Positions 36,491 through 49,469 are shown, counted from the stretch's first letter. The stretch is 64,000 nucleotides of DNA from Camellia lanceoleosa (GCA_025200525.1 CM045770.1:134940200-135004199); one strand, 5' to 3'. The notes: a model not told the origin generated them from the letters alone. Made by a program: numbers and translations.

Positions 36491-38525
36491 CATTTCCCAA
36501 ATCTATTTTGGTAATTTGAACCATCCATATTGTAAGATTTGTCGAGTACATCATCTATATAAAAAATTAAATTAATTGAATATCGGTAACCTTATGATCA
36601 AAAACTAATTCTTTTTAAAAAATTATTAAAATCATGCTAACCGCTTATTTTTTTAAAAACAAATGTGCTACTATTGTAGGGTTATAAATGTACAATTTAC
36701 TTAATTTTTTTATGTGAATGATTTATTTGACAAATTCTATAATATAAATTATTCAAATTATCAAAAGAGACTCAAGACAAACCTTTAACAGACTTCATAA
36801 TAACCTAGTATTCTTTACAGCACAGCTGAAATCTCAACCCCTTCGTATTCTTTACAGATGTTGTGCATCGTTTTTTCGGGATTTTGAATTCCTTTGCTTA
36901 CGTGTTGTTGCTGTGTGCTCATTTTGGAAGGAACAAATATGGGCAGAAATTTTGTGATTTTTGAAATTTGATATAAGGGTTGATTTCTATAATGGGCTAT
37001 ATTATATTTTGAATGGATTGAATATGAAATGTAAATTTTAAAATGGAGAATGCGGTTTGTCCAAATTAGTAATGTGACTACAAAAATCGTTTAATATATT
37101 TTTTTTGAAATGTGACAAATAATTAAAATTAAAGAGGAAATCTTCAAATTGAGTGAATTGAATGTGAAATGTTGTTTTTGAAATGTGGCATAAGTTTTAA
37201 TTTCCATAATCGACATGGTACATTTTGAGTAGATTGAATGTGAAATGTGATTTGTCTAAACAAGCAATATGATCATAAAAATCTTTTAGTGTATTTTTTT
37301 AAAATGTGACATGAACAACTAAAATTGAGGGAATCATGACCATATCATAAAAATATTAATAAATGTGCAAATTTACATAAAAATGACTTATGTGTTCATT
37401 AAAATAATTGTGGGGCTAGTTGGTCTATAAATTTTGATTTTAAGACTTATGGGTTAATGCCTCTTTTCTTTTCCAAACAAAGTGTCAAGTAAAAAAGAAA
37501 AAAATATTTATCATCATATTTATATTTGGTGTTTTTATGTAACAAATATCATGTATGTATGGGGTCAATGACATGTAAGTACTTTTTCCACACTTTATAG
37601 TTTTGTTAAGTTGTAACTAACATCAATTTGAGTTCTAATGAATGACCAGTTCAATCGTAACCAAAGTCACAAACTAGTGTTAGTTATAATTGTTTTGTGT
37701 AAAAACAACCAAAAAAAAAAGAAGAAGAAAAAAAAAACTTTTAACTAAAACATAGGTTTTGGCTAAAATTAGGAGCTTTTGGATGATTCGCGTACGTGCC
37801 AAGGTAACAGTACTTAAGTTGTGGAAATACTTTTGAAAAAATCTTACTTTTAAAAATAGGCGGTTGTGTAAGGCTTAAAAAAATAAAAGACTTATTGGAT
37901 CTTATTTTGCCTCAATTAAGAGGACTTTGAATCTCTATAGAGTTTTTAATGTCAAAAAGAGAGATAAGTAAAAGGAAATGAACATAAAAATACAAAAGAG
38001 TAAGTTTGAAAATAAGAAATTGAGTTACAAAAGGAGATGTAAACACAATTTAAGTCTCAAAATAATTTCAATGAAGGCCAAAAATAACTAATTTTACATG
38101 GATGTTATAATCTAAGGCTAAAATTTATGGCAAAGATGCCTTTCAAGTCTATTCCTAAGTTGAACTAGGGTTAAATTAAGGATAAATAACATTGGGCTAT
38201 ATACTAAGTTGTGTTAAATGGCTTATTGATTCGGTGGGCTTTGTTTCATCTTCATTTGTTGTATTTATAAATGCTAAAACTTCCTGAAAATCTGTAACCA
38301 CCTCTTGAAAATCTACAACCACTTCAATTAGTGAGGTGTTGAACCTTCTCTTGAAGTGACACATGTCCCACTTCGTTTATTCTCTTTAGGGTGTTGGTTG
38401 CGTATTCCTCAAGACTTGGTTATGGATATAACTGGCTCCTGATCTGAGCCGTTAGATGAAAAGATCAAGCCTTAAATTCCATATTGATCTAAGTGGCTGC
38501 ATAGTTGCTATTAAGAAATTCAACC
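36491..38525. other. AT-rich intergenic stretch
   Basis: No open frame of note. Segments near 36960-37030, 37130-37260 and 37290-37320 share GAATGTGAAATGT-like text, suggesting decayed local duplications. Nothing else is recognised. Confidence 0.5.
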
Positions 38526-38526
38526 G

Positions 38527-38941
38527 TGCTAGGGAGCTCGAAAACGAGCTCCCCGAATCCCCCGAATCCCTCTTTTTTTCTTTTTTTCTTCGTGAAGGAG
38601 AAGAAGGAGGAGGAGGAGGAGGAGGGGAGGAGGGCTAGCTGGAGGGGATTGGATCGGAAGTTCGAGAGGGGGCCGCTGCTTGTGCTGGTTCTGTTCCCTG
38701 GCTCTCAGCCTTTGCGATTCACGAGACACCGTGACCACCGAGGACGAGGCTCGGCCTCCGCTGGCAGCTGCGGCGGACGAGGCTGGCAAGCCCTCTCTTC
38801 TTCTCTCCTCCTCTTCTCTCTGCGTTTCAGAGCTAAATGGAAGAAAAAGAGAAAAAAAAAAAAAAAAAAAAAGAAAATCCCCAAAACGACGTCGTTTTGG
38901 GGATTAGGGGGATTCGGGGAAGACATCTCTCGAGCTACCAA
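38527..38941. mobile_element. Inverted-repeat element with GC-rich core and a 24-bp palindrome
   Basis: The left end (from about 38530) contains GGGAGCTCGAAAACGAGCTC then CCCCGAATCCCCCGAATCCC. The reversed right end contains GGTAGCTCGAGAGATGTCTT then CCCCGAATCCCCCTAATCCC, giving about 40 bp of inverted repeat. Within it lie a perfect hairpin at 38533-38550 (GAGCTCG-AAAA-CGAGCTC), a GGA-rich tract, and a perfect 24-bp palindrome at 38879-38902 (half-site CCCCAAAACGAC). No TSD was found. Base composition contrasts strongly with the AT-rich flanks. Confidence 0.55.
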
Positions 38942-39656
38942 ACATTATTCTAAAAAATTTAAATTATAGTTGTTGAATGCTTTGAATAATGGGTATGGTG
39001 GCCATTAAATTTTGGCCACCCTGTCCCACCTATTGAATTTATCAATATCCACATATATTCATTAGGAGAGAGAGAAAAGAGCCCACGTGATCACATCCCT
39101 TTTTAGGGGATTTCATCTCATCACTATCAAAATCACGATTGCAGCCCCAATTTGCCACCAAACAATTTTGTTAAAGTTACCCAACTGTCATTACTTTACG
39201 CACACGTGGCACACTCCTATTAACCGGTCATTTGAGGTACAAACAATAACTTAACAAAATTAAGCATGTTTCTCAAGATGATGCTGATGAAGCACATAGC
39301 CATGACTCCCGCTACATTAAATTTAAATCTATACCCTACACTTAATTTTTATAACATTTGTTCAGGAATTTGTTTGTCTCCCGTCCAAATCTAGACTAAA
39401 TTGGTACAATTCAGGTTTGTGAGTATTCAATTTATGAGTTTTTGTATGTAGACCATTTTCAATAATCGTAGCCCCATAATTTATTATATCTCTAACAAAT
39501 AAAAAAGTATGACTTTGAAAGCATACTATAAATTTTTTTAGAATAAGTTGATTGAAATCATGTGAATATGAAAATTTTGATTAATCTGATTTTTTTTATA
39601 AATATCTATACACAAACCTAAAAGCTAAAGATACTATATTATCAAAATGAGATTAA
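38942..39656. other. Intergenic, nothing recognised
   Basis: AT-rich sequence with no plausible gene, terminal repeats or tandem arrays. Confidence 0.6.
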
Positions 39657-39659
39657 TAA

Positions 39660-40200
39660 GAGCATCTCCAATGGTGATTCAAATTTTTCACTAAATTTGA
39701 GTAAAAAATAACCCATTTCACCAAATTTTTTAACAGATGCTTCAACGGTTCACCTTTCACCAAATTTGTTCCTGGACAACTGGGTGGTCGACCGACCGGT
39801 TGACCGGTTAGGCCAAAATTTTTTTTTTTTTTTTTTGAACTTTTTGAACTTTTTCCGGGACGACCGGGTGGTCGACCGGCCGATCGACCGGTTAGGCAAA
39901 ATTTTTTTATTTTTTTGTTTTTTTTTTACGGTTTGAGCTTCTTTTCCTTGAACTGTTTGAACCTTTCACTGGTTGACCGGTTGGTCAACCGGCCAGGGAA
40001 CCGGTTGGTCAATCGGCTCCTCTTTCCAACGGTTAGGAACAGTGTTTTGATGAATTCATTATTTCGTCGTCGATCTGATGAAAGTTTTGATGAAATTTCA
40101 TTTTGGTATCAGGTTTGGTGAACGGTTGGAGCCATGAATAGTACCGTTTTCATCAAAATTTGAATTTGATATCAAATTTGCTAAAGCGTTGGAGATGGTC
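39660..40200. mobile_element. Tourist-like (PIF/Harbinger) MITE, TSD TAA
   Basis: Left end GAGCATCTCCAATGG and right end GTTGGAGATGGTC are inverted repeats flanked by TAA (39657-39659, 40201-40203). This is the familiar plant Tourist-type arrangement. The interior carries three diverged copies of a GACCGGTTGACCGG-rich unit separated by T-runs (about 39780-39825, 39852-39910, 39966-40020). Confidence 0.8.
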
Positions 40201-40599
40201 TAACAAGTCTATAAATTTAGATAAGACCGGCGCAATAATCCATGGTATAAATTGAAAAAATATTTGATTCCCATTTTTTTTAGGTGCTGTTTGGAGCCGC
40301 GTAATTTTATTCCTAATGTGCCATGAATTGTTGTATGGTGTTAGATTTGTAAAGCTTTGGGCGCATATTTGTTGAGTATACTTTCTTATTAGAATGTGAG
40401 ACTCAATTAGTTTATTAAAAAAGTTTAATTTGATTTGATATTAGTTATAATATATTTTTTATATTATATCTAATTTTATAGAGACCCAATTTAATTTGGA
40501 AACTACTAAGATTTTGATAAAAACACCCTAGATTTACAATATATTATTCGTATTATTTTTCCCAAAAAAAAGGGAGCCGTTTTTTGCTTGGTGGAGGAG

Positions 40600-43025
40600 T
40601 GTCACGACCCAAACCCGGCACTATGGGTTTAGCATGTGGCGATAATTTGAGATTATCAAGAAACTCTTTGAAACGATGTCTGATCAAAGCAATCTGAACT
40701 GGCGGAAGTAACTAGTGTCCATTGAAACATGTAAATCTGTATGCCAAAAATATTTTTCATGCATTCATTCAAAAGATCTGATCTGATCTATACAATCATT
40801 TCTGATCCGGTCGACGAGGATCAAATCCTAGATAACGATCTGATATAGATGAGCAGATCTACACAAAGGTACAAAAAAGGTAAGGAGGCCGATGGGGACA
40901 CAAAACACCCCAAGCCATAGCATGGCAACTCGGAACCTCATGATGAGGCACATAGGTGGCTTGACAAAAGCGGGGACCAATCCTCGCTCCTAGCTCAGTG
41001 CATTTGCGAGAACCTACATATATATATAAGCAGTGAGCTAAAGCCCGATGAATAACATAACGTGTAAAGAGGTTATGAATGAATGTCCTTACGATAATGA
41101 AATCAATTCATTATACTGATATTTCAATCTTTCAAGATATTCGATCAATCAAGATTTCAATCAATCGGTCATATGTGGTACATCCATTAGCCTATAAACA
41201 GTATGGGTCCAAAAGGACCGGCCTTATGAACCGGCAATAATGATGGCCATCAATCGATAAACAATATGGTTCCACAAGGAAACCGTGAGCTCTAGAATGT
41301 GATAACAATCAATGCTAAGGATGCCACAATACTTGAATCTGAGACATACATTCATTCATAAACAATTGATTCGAGATTCAAAAGATAACCATTTTGAACA
41401 TATCTTTACACAATTGTTACTCACGAGATTGGGCTAATAGCGCTAAGCGCGTCAGAAACCAACCCTAAACAGTTAACAAATAGAACACACACTAAGTTCA
41501 CAGTCGAAAGGAGGATAATTAAATCCCTATGTTGCCTCGGTGTGGTTCTATGTCTAAATCCTCATTAAGATGTCTTAAACTAGGCCTAAGAATGCCTAGG
41601 ATGGGATGAGGATGCAAAAATACAGTTGGAAGGCACTTTTCAAAAGTTGCTGAAAACAGGGGTCTCGCTCGAGCTAGCCTTCGCTTCGGCGAGGTTACAA
41701 AATCAAAGGCGCTCGGCGAACAATCCTTCGCTTCGAGTGGTGCGATGAAACGATAAAAATCTTGGATGCTCGTTTTTACGCGATGCTTTCTCGGCGAGCT
41801 TCCAAAACAAAGGGTTCGCTCGGCGAGCCTTCCTTCGCCGAGGTCCGATGAAACGATAAAAATCTTGGATGCTCGCTTTGAGCCACCAATCTTTCGCTCG
41901 GCGTGGCTCGGAGAAATGTTGGTCGCTCGGCGAGAATCCTTCGCTCGGCGAAGAAGCAAATCTGGAATTTCGGATTTGCCTTCCAAGCTCAAACCAAGTA
42001 TTCTCAACTCAATTCTCAACCTCTTGGGCCCAAATTCTGGAAAATACATCCCAAAACAATGTATAACAAGTTTCAAAAGCCAATTTATGAATTCAAGCCC
42101 CAAAGGTGAGTCAATTAAATCCAAAATTCAAACCCATTTCAAGAACACTTTCAAAACATGCAATGCATGAACTTTAAACCAAAATCAAGCTTCAAATCTT
42201 GCTCTAATGAGCTCAATAGTTGAAACACAAGATGAAAACATGGACTTTATACATGATTATGAACATGCATGTGGTATTTGCCCATGAAATCCACTCCAAA
42301 CTCCCCAAATTCAACATGCATGCACTAATTTGACTTCAATCTAATATGCTAAGCTTAAAACATGACTTAGCTCATCAATTTAGCATGAAACATGCAAGAA
42401 CAAGTTTAAACTCAACAAGAAGAAGATGGATTTCTTACCTAGAGTCTCAATTTTGTCTAGAAGTTCAATTTAGCAACTTATGACTCAAATCTTCAATTCT
42501 CAAGCAAGATTAAGCAATGCAAGAAGGAAATCAATTCTCTCCCTCTCCTTTCTCTCTAATTTTCGGCTATGCTCACAAAAATGGCTGAGGAGAAGTTTGA
42601 TTAAGTGTTAAGGCTCAATACTAACAATAAACAAAATGTCCACTATGGGTGGCAATGTGGTAAATAAGTCAATCTTGGTAATTAACTCGTTTTAATCTAA
42701 TTTAATCATTCCTAATCAATTTTTAGATAAGTATATCATTAAAACACAAATATTCTACTGATTACAAAACACTAAACGGTTCTCCGCTCGACGCAAATAA
42801 GGCCTTCAATTAGCAATTTAAACATAAAATGCAAACAGATAAATCAATCAATCAAACAGATACCATATGCAATTCAATAGGTAAACTTATTCGATTCCAG
42901 TTTCAATTTCAATCAGTCCATCCAATACTTCAGTTAATCCAATTATCAGTCATTAGCGGTCCAGTTTAGCAATAATCAGTATATAATTCGGTGGTTATTC
43001 AGTAATCGGTACGAGGGTTGTTACA
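40600..43025 (-). mobile_element. Solo LTR (minus) nested in copia 5' LTR, TSD aggag
   Basis: Plus-strand ends are TGTCACGACCCAAACCCGG and GAGGGTTGTTACA, flanked by aggag (40595-40599 and 43026-43030). Joining the flanks restores a continuous copia LTR matching the 3' LTR at 47641-47690, so this insertion postdates the copia element. It is the same family as 50503-52887 (near-identical text around 41580 and 51830) in opposite orientation. It contains a CTCGGCGA-motif array (41640-41960) with an internal duplication of period about 102 bp (41742 and 41844). Confidence 0.95.
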
Positions 43026-43416
43026 AGGAGCAACCGTGATCATCAATTCAGTGAGTTGATTATGCTTGGTTTGTGGATGTTATTACTTCTGATTTGAAGT
43101 TGATTTGGGTTATTATTTTGAGTCTTCTTCAACTCTGTTTTTTGAAGACTTTTGTTCGTCTATTTGGTGAAGTCTTTCCTCTTTGTTTATTTGTGATTAT
43201 TTGGAATTCTCCTAAGGGTGGTTTTGTGAGACCATTCGTGTTTCGTTTGGAAACTCTTTGGTTGATAGTGGAATCGGATTTCGATCCCGTGGACGTACCT
43301 CACATTGAGAGAGCCACGTAAAATTCTTGTGTTGCTTTTGATTTAATTTTTTCGCATTAGTTTTTATTCCCATTGATTGATTTACTTATGGGGAATTACA
43401 TATTTTCCCTAACAAC

Positions 43417-43430
43417 TGGTATCAGAGCTT
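43417..43430 (+). promoter_or_regulatory. Primer-binding site (tRNA-iMet)
   Basis: TGGTATCAGAGC lies two bases after the 5' LTR end. It is complementary to the 3' end of plant initiator methionine tRNA, the usual primer for copia reverse transcription. Confidence 0.9.
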
Positions 43431-43466
43431 ACGGTTTATTTGGGTTTATTTATTTGTGTAAATCAA

Positions 43467-46400
43467 TGGAGGAAGAATGTGGGTCATATGTCTAGCTTCA
43501 ATGGAAGCAATTGGGTAACTTGAAAAACTAAAATGGAGGACCTATTATTTTGTAAAGATTTGTATGGGCCTATTGAGGGTGATAGTGGCAAACCCGAAGG
43601 TATGAAAGATAATGAATGGAAGAAGCTTAATCGAAAAGCCGTTGGTGTTATCCGTCAATGGATTGATGACAGTGTGTTTTATCATGTTACTACTGAAACT
43701 TCAGCACGTGATTTATGAAAAAAATTAAAAGGCCTTTATGATAGGAAATCAACAACAAGTAAAGCCTTTTTGTTTCGTAAGTTGGTTAATTTAAAATATA
43801 AAGATGGCAGCCCCATTCTAGAACATTTGAATGAAATAAAGAGTATTGTTAACCAACTTGCTTCTATGAAATTTTTTTTTTGATGATGAGTTGCAGGCTT
43901 TGATGCTACTTAGCTCTTTGCCCAAAAGTTAGGAGACTTTGGTTGTGACCGTTAGTAATTCGGCGCCCGATGGAGTTGTCATAATGGGCTAAGTCACTAG
44001 TAGCCTGTTGAATGAAGAAACTAGTAGAAAATCAGCGGGTTCCTCTCGTTTAGAATCATTTGTTGTAAGAGGTCGAAGCAAAACAAGGGGGAGGAGTAAG
44101 ACTCCTCATGGTCGTGATCAAAGCCGTGACAAATCAAGAGATGATTCTTTTTCAAAGAAAGACATTGAGTGCTATTATTGCCATGAGAAAGGGCACATGA
44201 AGCGAGAATCTCGAAAGCTCAAGAACAAGGAGAAAAGGCGGGACAAAAGTGTGGATAAGAAACAAGAAGACACAACGGCAGTTACTACCGATGATCTCAT
44301 GGTTGTTTGCGAAGATAATTGTATCAATTTTGTGGGCTAAGAGAGCAATTGGGTAATTGATTCTGGTGCTTCTTTTCATGTGACTTTTCGAGTTGATTTC
44401 TTCACTACCTACACCAAAGGAGATTATGGTTCTGTTCGAATGGGTAATAAATGTTTGTCCAAGATTATTGGTATGCGTGATGTTTGCTTGGAAACAAATT
44501 TGGGTTGCAAGTTGTTACTTAAAGATGTGAAGCATGTTCCCGACATTCGCCTCAATTTGATCTCTACTGGGAAGCTAGATGATGAAGGCTACAACAACAA
44601 ATTTAGTGATGGAATACGGAAACTCACAAAGGGTTTTTTAGTGATGGCTAAATGTAAGAAGACTCCTACACTTTATTCGATGCAAGGAAAAATTTGTAAA
44701 TGTGTTGTCAATGCACTTGAAGATGATACTTCTACCGAATTGTGGCACAAGCGGCTTGGCCATATGAGTGAAAATGGACTGCAAGTTTTGTTCAAGAAAG
44801 AGCTTCTACCCGGTTTGAAAGGTACACATCTTAAAACTTGTGTTTATTATTTGGCGGGTAAACAACATAGAGTTTCTTTTCAGAAAAATGTTGCTTCTAG
44901 AAAAGAAAATGTTTTGGAGTTGATTCATTCGGATGTTTGTGATCCTTTGAAAGTTAGAACACATAGTAGTGCACTTTATTTTGTTACTTTCATTGATGAT
45001 TATTCAAGGAAAGTTTGGGCTTTTCTACTAAAAACTAAAGATCAAGTTCTAGAAGTATTTAAGCATTTTTAGGCCATGGTTGAAAGAGAAACATGACAGA
45101 AATTGAAGTGCATCCGATCAGACAATGGTGGTGAATACATTGGGCCATTTGATGAGTATTGTCGTAGCCAAGGTATTCGGCACCAAAAGACAGTTAAGAA
45201 GACTCCTCAACAAAATGGCGTTGCCAAGAGGATGAACCGCACCATTGTGGAAAGAATAAGGTGTTTGCTTTCACAAGCTAAATTTCCAAAATCCTTTTGG
45301 GGTGAGCAATGAAGACAGCGGTTGACGTGATCGATTTGTCTTATTCCTATCCTTTGAATGGTGATGTTCCTGAAAGAGTTTGGACTGGCAAAGATGTATT
45401 TTATGAGCACTTGAGAGTGTTTGGTTGCCGAGCTTTTGTTCACATTCCAAAGGATGAGAGGTCCAAGCTTGATAGCAAGTCAAGACAATGCATTTTTCTT
45501 GGTTATGGATTGTGGGATCCGGTCGACAAGAAAGTTATTCGAAGTCGTGATGTTGTGTTTCTTGAAGACCAAACAATTGAAGACTTTGGCAAAGGTGATC
45601 AACCAGAGCAAAAAACTAGTGATCTCATTGATGTGGATCCATCTCCTTCATCTTCAGTTGATGATGAAAATGGGGGAGATATGCAGCCACCTATTGAAGA
45701 TGTAGAGAATGATGCTAATCCTAATAAAATTGAGCCAAAAATTGAGGAAGAGCATCCAACTCAAGAACTACCATTACAACTTGAGTTGAGGAAATCTACA
45801 AGGGACCGACAACCTTCAAGAAAGTATCCTCCTAATGAATTTGTGTTGATTTCCGATCAAGGAGAGCCTGAGAGCTACCAAGAAACAATTGAGCATGCAA
45901 AGAAAGGTGATTAGAAAAAGGCCATAGACGAGGAGATGAATTCCTTGCTGGAAAACCAGACTTATGATTTAGTGAAGTTGCCTAAAGGGAGGAAAATTCT
46001 GCAAAATAAGTGGGTTTTCAAATTAAAGAATGATGGCAAGAATTTGAGGTAGAAAGCACGTCATGTTGTGAAAGGTTTTGGGCAAAAGAAATGTATTGAC
46101 TTTGATAAGATTTTATCACCGGTTGTGAAGATGTCTTCTATTTGGATTGTACTTGGCATGGCTGCAAGTATGAACCTTGAAGTTGAACAACTTGATGTGA
46201 AGACCGCATTTCTTCACGGTGATCTTGAAGAAGAAATTTACATGGAGCAACCAGAATGTTTTGTAGAAAAAAGGAAAGAGAAATTTGTTTGCAAATTGAA
46301 AAAAAAGCTTGTATGGCCTCAAGCAAGCCCGCCGACAATGGTACAAAAATTTGACTTTTTCATGATGAATAATGGTTTTTCTAAAACCACTTCGGACCAT

Positions 46401-47423
46401 TGTGTGTTTGTGAAAAACTTCCCGGATGGTAAATTTATTATTCTTTTGCTTTATGTTGATGATATGTTAATTGTGGGTCAAGATTTTACTATGATTAACA
46501 GTTTGAAATTAGAGTTGAACAAGTTTTTTGCTATGAAAGATTTGGGACCAGCAAAGCAAATTCTTAGTATGAAAATTGTTCATGATCGCAAAAAGGGGCT
46601 GATTTGGTTGTCTCAAGAAAGCTACATTGAGAAAGTTCTTGAGAGGTTCAACATGGATAAAGCAAAGCCGGTTGGTTGTCCACTTGTGGGTCACTTCAAG
46701 CTTAGTTCGAATCAATGTCCTACAAGTGAGAAAGACAAAGAAGAGATGTTGAAAGTTCCTTATGCTTCAGCAGTTGGTTCTTTGATGTACGCTATGGTTT
46801 GTATAAGGTCGGATATTGCTCATGCCGTTGGTGTGGTGAGTCGTTTTCTCTCTAATCCGGGTAAAGAACATTGGGCAGCGGTAAAATGGATTCTAAGATA
46901 TCTTCGAGGGACTTCAAAGGTGTGTTTGTGTTTTGGGGATGGTAAGCCGATGCTTGATAGGTTCACAGATTCTGACATGACCAGTGATATTGATTCTAGG
47001 AAATCTACTTCGGGGTATTTGATGACTTTTGTAGGGGGAGCTGTGGCATGGCAATCTAAATTACAAAAATGTGTTGCTCTCTCAACTATCGAAGCTAAAT
47101 TTATTGCCATTACGGAAGCTTGCAAAGAAGAGTTATGGTTGAAGAAATTTTTGCAAGAGTTGGGTTTAAAGCAAGAAAAGTATGTGCTTTATTGTGATAG
47201 TCAAAGTGCTATTCACTTGAGTAAAAATTCTACTTTTCATTCGAGATCGAAACACATTGATGTGAGATACCATTGGATTCGTGATGTGTTAGATTCAAAA
47301 TTGTTGCAACTCGAAAAGATTCACACAGATGATAATATTTCGGATATGTTGACTAAGACTTTATCGAGGGACAAACATTTAAAGTGTCGAACTTTGGTAG
47401 GTATGGTTGATGTCTCCACCTAA
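43467..47423 (+). pseudogene. Copia gag-pol, broken
   Basis: Order: Gag, zinc knuckle, protease, integrase, reverse transcriptase, RNase H. Gag runs 43485-44340 with stops (e.g. TGA near 43520). Its zinc knuckle CYYCHEKGHMKRES has Ser for the last Cys. Protease keeps DSGASFHV near 44360. Integrase spans about 44730-45320; its zinc motif CVYYLAGKQH lacks one Cys, and the third catalytic residue is Lys in QNGVAKRMNR, where the family has Glu. A stop at 45312 and others at 45912 and 46050 cut the frame. Reverse transcriptase (46068-46600) keeps YVDD at 46452-46463 but has a short compensated frameshift (about 46300-46350) over the usual LYGLKQ region. RNase H (46960-47423) ends in the usual DMLTK region. 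It is inactive. Confidence 0.9.
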
Positions 47424-48070
47424 GTCGGTAGGGAGAGAATTGTTGGGTATACCTCCTTATTGGAGTGTGGGACCCAATTGGTTTATTAAAAGAGTTTAAT
47501 TTGGTTTGGTATTAGTTATAATATATTTTTATATATTATATCTAATTTTATGGAGACTCAATTCAATTTGGAAACAATTAAGGTTTTGATAAAAAAACTC
47601 TAGATTTACAATATATTATTGGTATTGTTTTCCCCAAGAAAAAGGCAGCCGTTTTTTGCTTGGTGGAGAAGCAGTCGTGATGATCAATTCAGTGAGTTGA
47701 TTATGCTTGGTTTGTCGATGTTATTGCTCCTGATTTGAAGTTAATTTTGGTTATTATTTTGGGTCTTCTTCAACTCTGTTTTTTGAAAACTTTTGTTCGT
47801 CTATTTGGTGAGGTCTTTCCTCTTTGTTTATTTGTGATTATTTGGAATTCACCTAAGGGTGGTTTTGTGAGACCATTCATGTCTCGTTTGTAATCGTTTG
47901 GAAACTCTTTGGTTGATAGTGGAATCGGATTTCGATCCCGTGGACGTACCTCATATTGAGGGAACCACGTAAAATTCTTGTGTTACTTTTGATTTAATTT
48001 TTTCGCATTAGTTTTTATTCCCATTGATTGATTTACTTGTGGGGAATCACATATTTTTCCTAACAATATT

Positions 48071-48515
48071 GATATTTTCCAGCAAAGACTTAGAAAATGG
48101 TGTGCACAGAACAAAGAAGATTAGTAACATAAGTTAAATTAAAAGTCAACATGTTTGTGGGGTAGAAGTTACGTAGTTTCTGCATATGTTTGCCTCTTAG
48201 AGAGAAGATTATTAATACAGTGTGATTAAATGAATTGAGTGAAAAGATTATTAATATGGTGATATTAGATTAGAGAGGTTAGATAAATTATATTTATTTG
48301 TGCAATATAGAATGACTAGTATATGTGTGTGCCTAAAGACACGGTATAATTAATAATGAGATCAAAATATAATTGAGTATAAAATTATTAAGTTAAAATG
48401 TAGTTTATCAAATTTATTGCTAAAAATTTGAGGTGAAAATATAAATACAAGTCTGATTAGTTATCTGAAAATAAAAATATGTTATCTTTTTCACTGAGGT
48501 GGGCTTTTGCAGTCT
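48071..48515. other. Short spacer, AT-rich
   Basis: Host DNA between the copia element and the Mutator-like element. No gene or repeat is recognised. Confidence 0.6.
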
Positions 48516-49142
48516 TTAAACAAAGGGGGAGTTACGGGCTAGTCCTTTGGACCGGACTTAATTCCTAGGAAGTCCTAACCCAAAATAATTCAATCCACTT
48601 TCATTTTTACCCCTTACATTCAGTTGAGTGGTTTTACCCTAAACCTAAACACATCCCTATATCTATTTCTCTCTCTTTCCTATTTTTGTCACTGGCACAC
48701 CATCTCCTCCTCCTCCTTCTCCATCACTATATATGTCGCTTGGCTCAACCACTATCTCCTTTCCCTCGTTGCCATCACCGTTGCTCCTCTCCCATCATTC
48801 ATCTGCTAGCTTCAACATTGCAATCCTCCATCATCGATCTACCATCTTCGACATCGTCGTTGCCACCATCTTCCTCCATCACCGATCTACCATCTTCGAT
48901 ATCGTCATTGCCACCATTTTCCTCCATCACTGGTTTAGGATGCAAAGTATCCAATCAGTGCATTTAAAGGTGTTGTTGATCTTCTATAGATGTGTAATTG
49001 ATCTGATAAATTTGTTACTTAATTTAGTGATAAATTTGTTATTTAATTTGTTACTTAATTCAATGGTAAATTTGTTGTGATGCGCCTCTCTCTCTCTCAA
49101 AGCAAGTTTGCTATTTGTAAATTTTTTAACAAATTCAACAGC

Positions 49143-49243
49143 GATAAATTTATCACTGGTTTAAATAAATTTATCACTGGTTTAAACAAATTTATCACTG
49201 GTTTTAACAAATTTACTGATAAATTTATCACTAATTTAAACAA
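49143..49243. repeat. Minisatellite, unit about 21-22 bp
   Basis: Four to five copies of a unit like AAATTTATCACTGGTTTAAA, the last ones diverged, inside the Mutator-like element. Confidence 0.85.
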
Positions 49244-49273
49244 GATAGGAGTTCCGATCGGCATTGAAAATAC

Positions 49274-49468
49274 CTAGATAAACCTATCACCATTATGATC
49301 TAACACCCTGAACGCCTCTCTCATGTCTTCTTTTTCGTCTTGCTCGTCCATTATTAATTGGTACAGAACTCTGAACTCGTCAATGTCGACACATCTATCT
49401 CCATTCATATCGATTTTCTTAATCTCTCTCAAATCTAACATCACCTCTCTCAAATCCAAGGGCCACAT
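49274..49468 (-). pseudogene. Calmodulin-like (CML) EF-hand fragment
   Basis: The frame includes [17 protein letters not shown], a complete EF-hand loop with D, N, D and E at calcium-ligand positions. It continues [19 protein letters not shown] and a second loop start [10 protein letters not shown], then stops. This corresponds to the first loop and linker of plant calmodulin-like proteins, which bind calcium as signal relays. Only about a third of a normal CML of roughly 150 aa is present. It lies wholly inside the Mutator-like element, so it is probably a captured fragment rather than a gene. Confidence 0.8.
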
Positions 49469-49469
49469 A

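Larger units (their letters stand above)
40370..48065 (+). mobile_element. Ty1/copia retrotransposon (Tork/Tnt1-like), TSD atatt, 5' LTR split
   Basis: Complete element flanked by atatt (40365-40369 and 48066-48070). The 5' LTR is 40370-40599 plus 43031-43414, split by a solo LTR. The 3' LTR is 47441-48065, starts TGTTGGGTATAC and ends CCTAACA. The primer site TGGTATCAGAGC at 43417-43428 matches initiator-Met tRNA. The polypurine tract GGTAGGGAGAGAA precedes the 3' LTR. Without the insertion it is about 5.3 kb. In the 43031-43414 segment the LTRs differ at roughly 21 of 384 sites by eye plus one 10-bp indel. The Gag type and domain order point to the Tork/Tnt1 lineage (inference). Confidence 0.92.

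Noticed and set aside
38505..38969. Overlapping ORFs on both strands in a GC-rich segment
   Set aside because: They arise from GGA/CCT tracts in an inverted-repeat element. There is no recognisable domain.
41519..42124. 201-codon minus-strand ORF with overlapping plus-strand ORFs
   Set aside because: It spans the CTCGGCGA motif array of a solo LTR. No domain is seen, and the related copy at 51260-51790 does not keep the frame.
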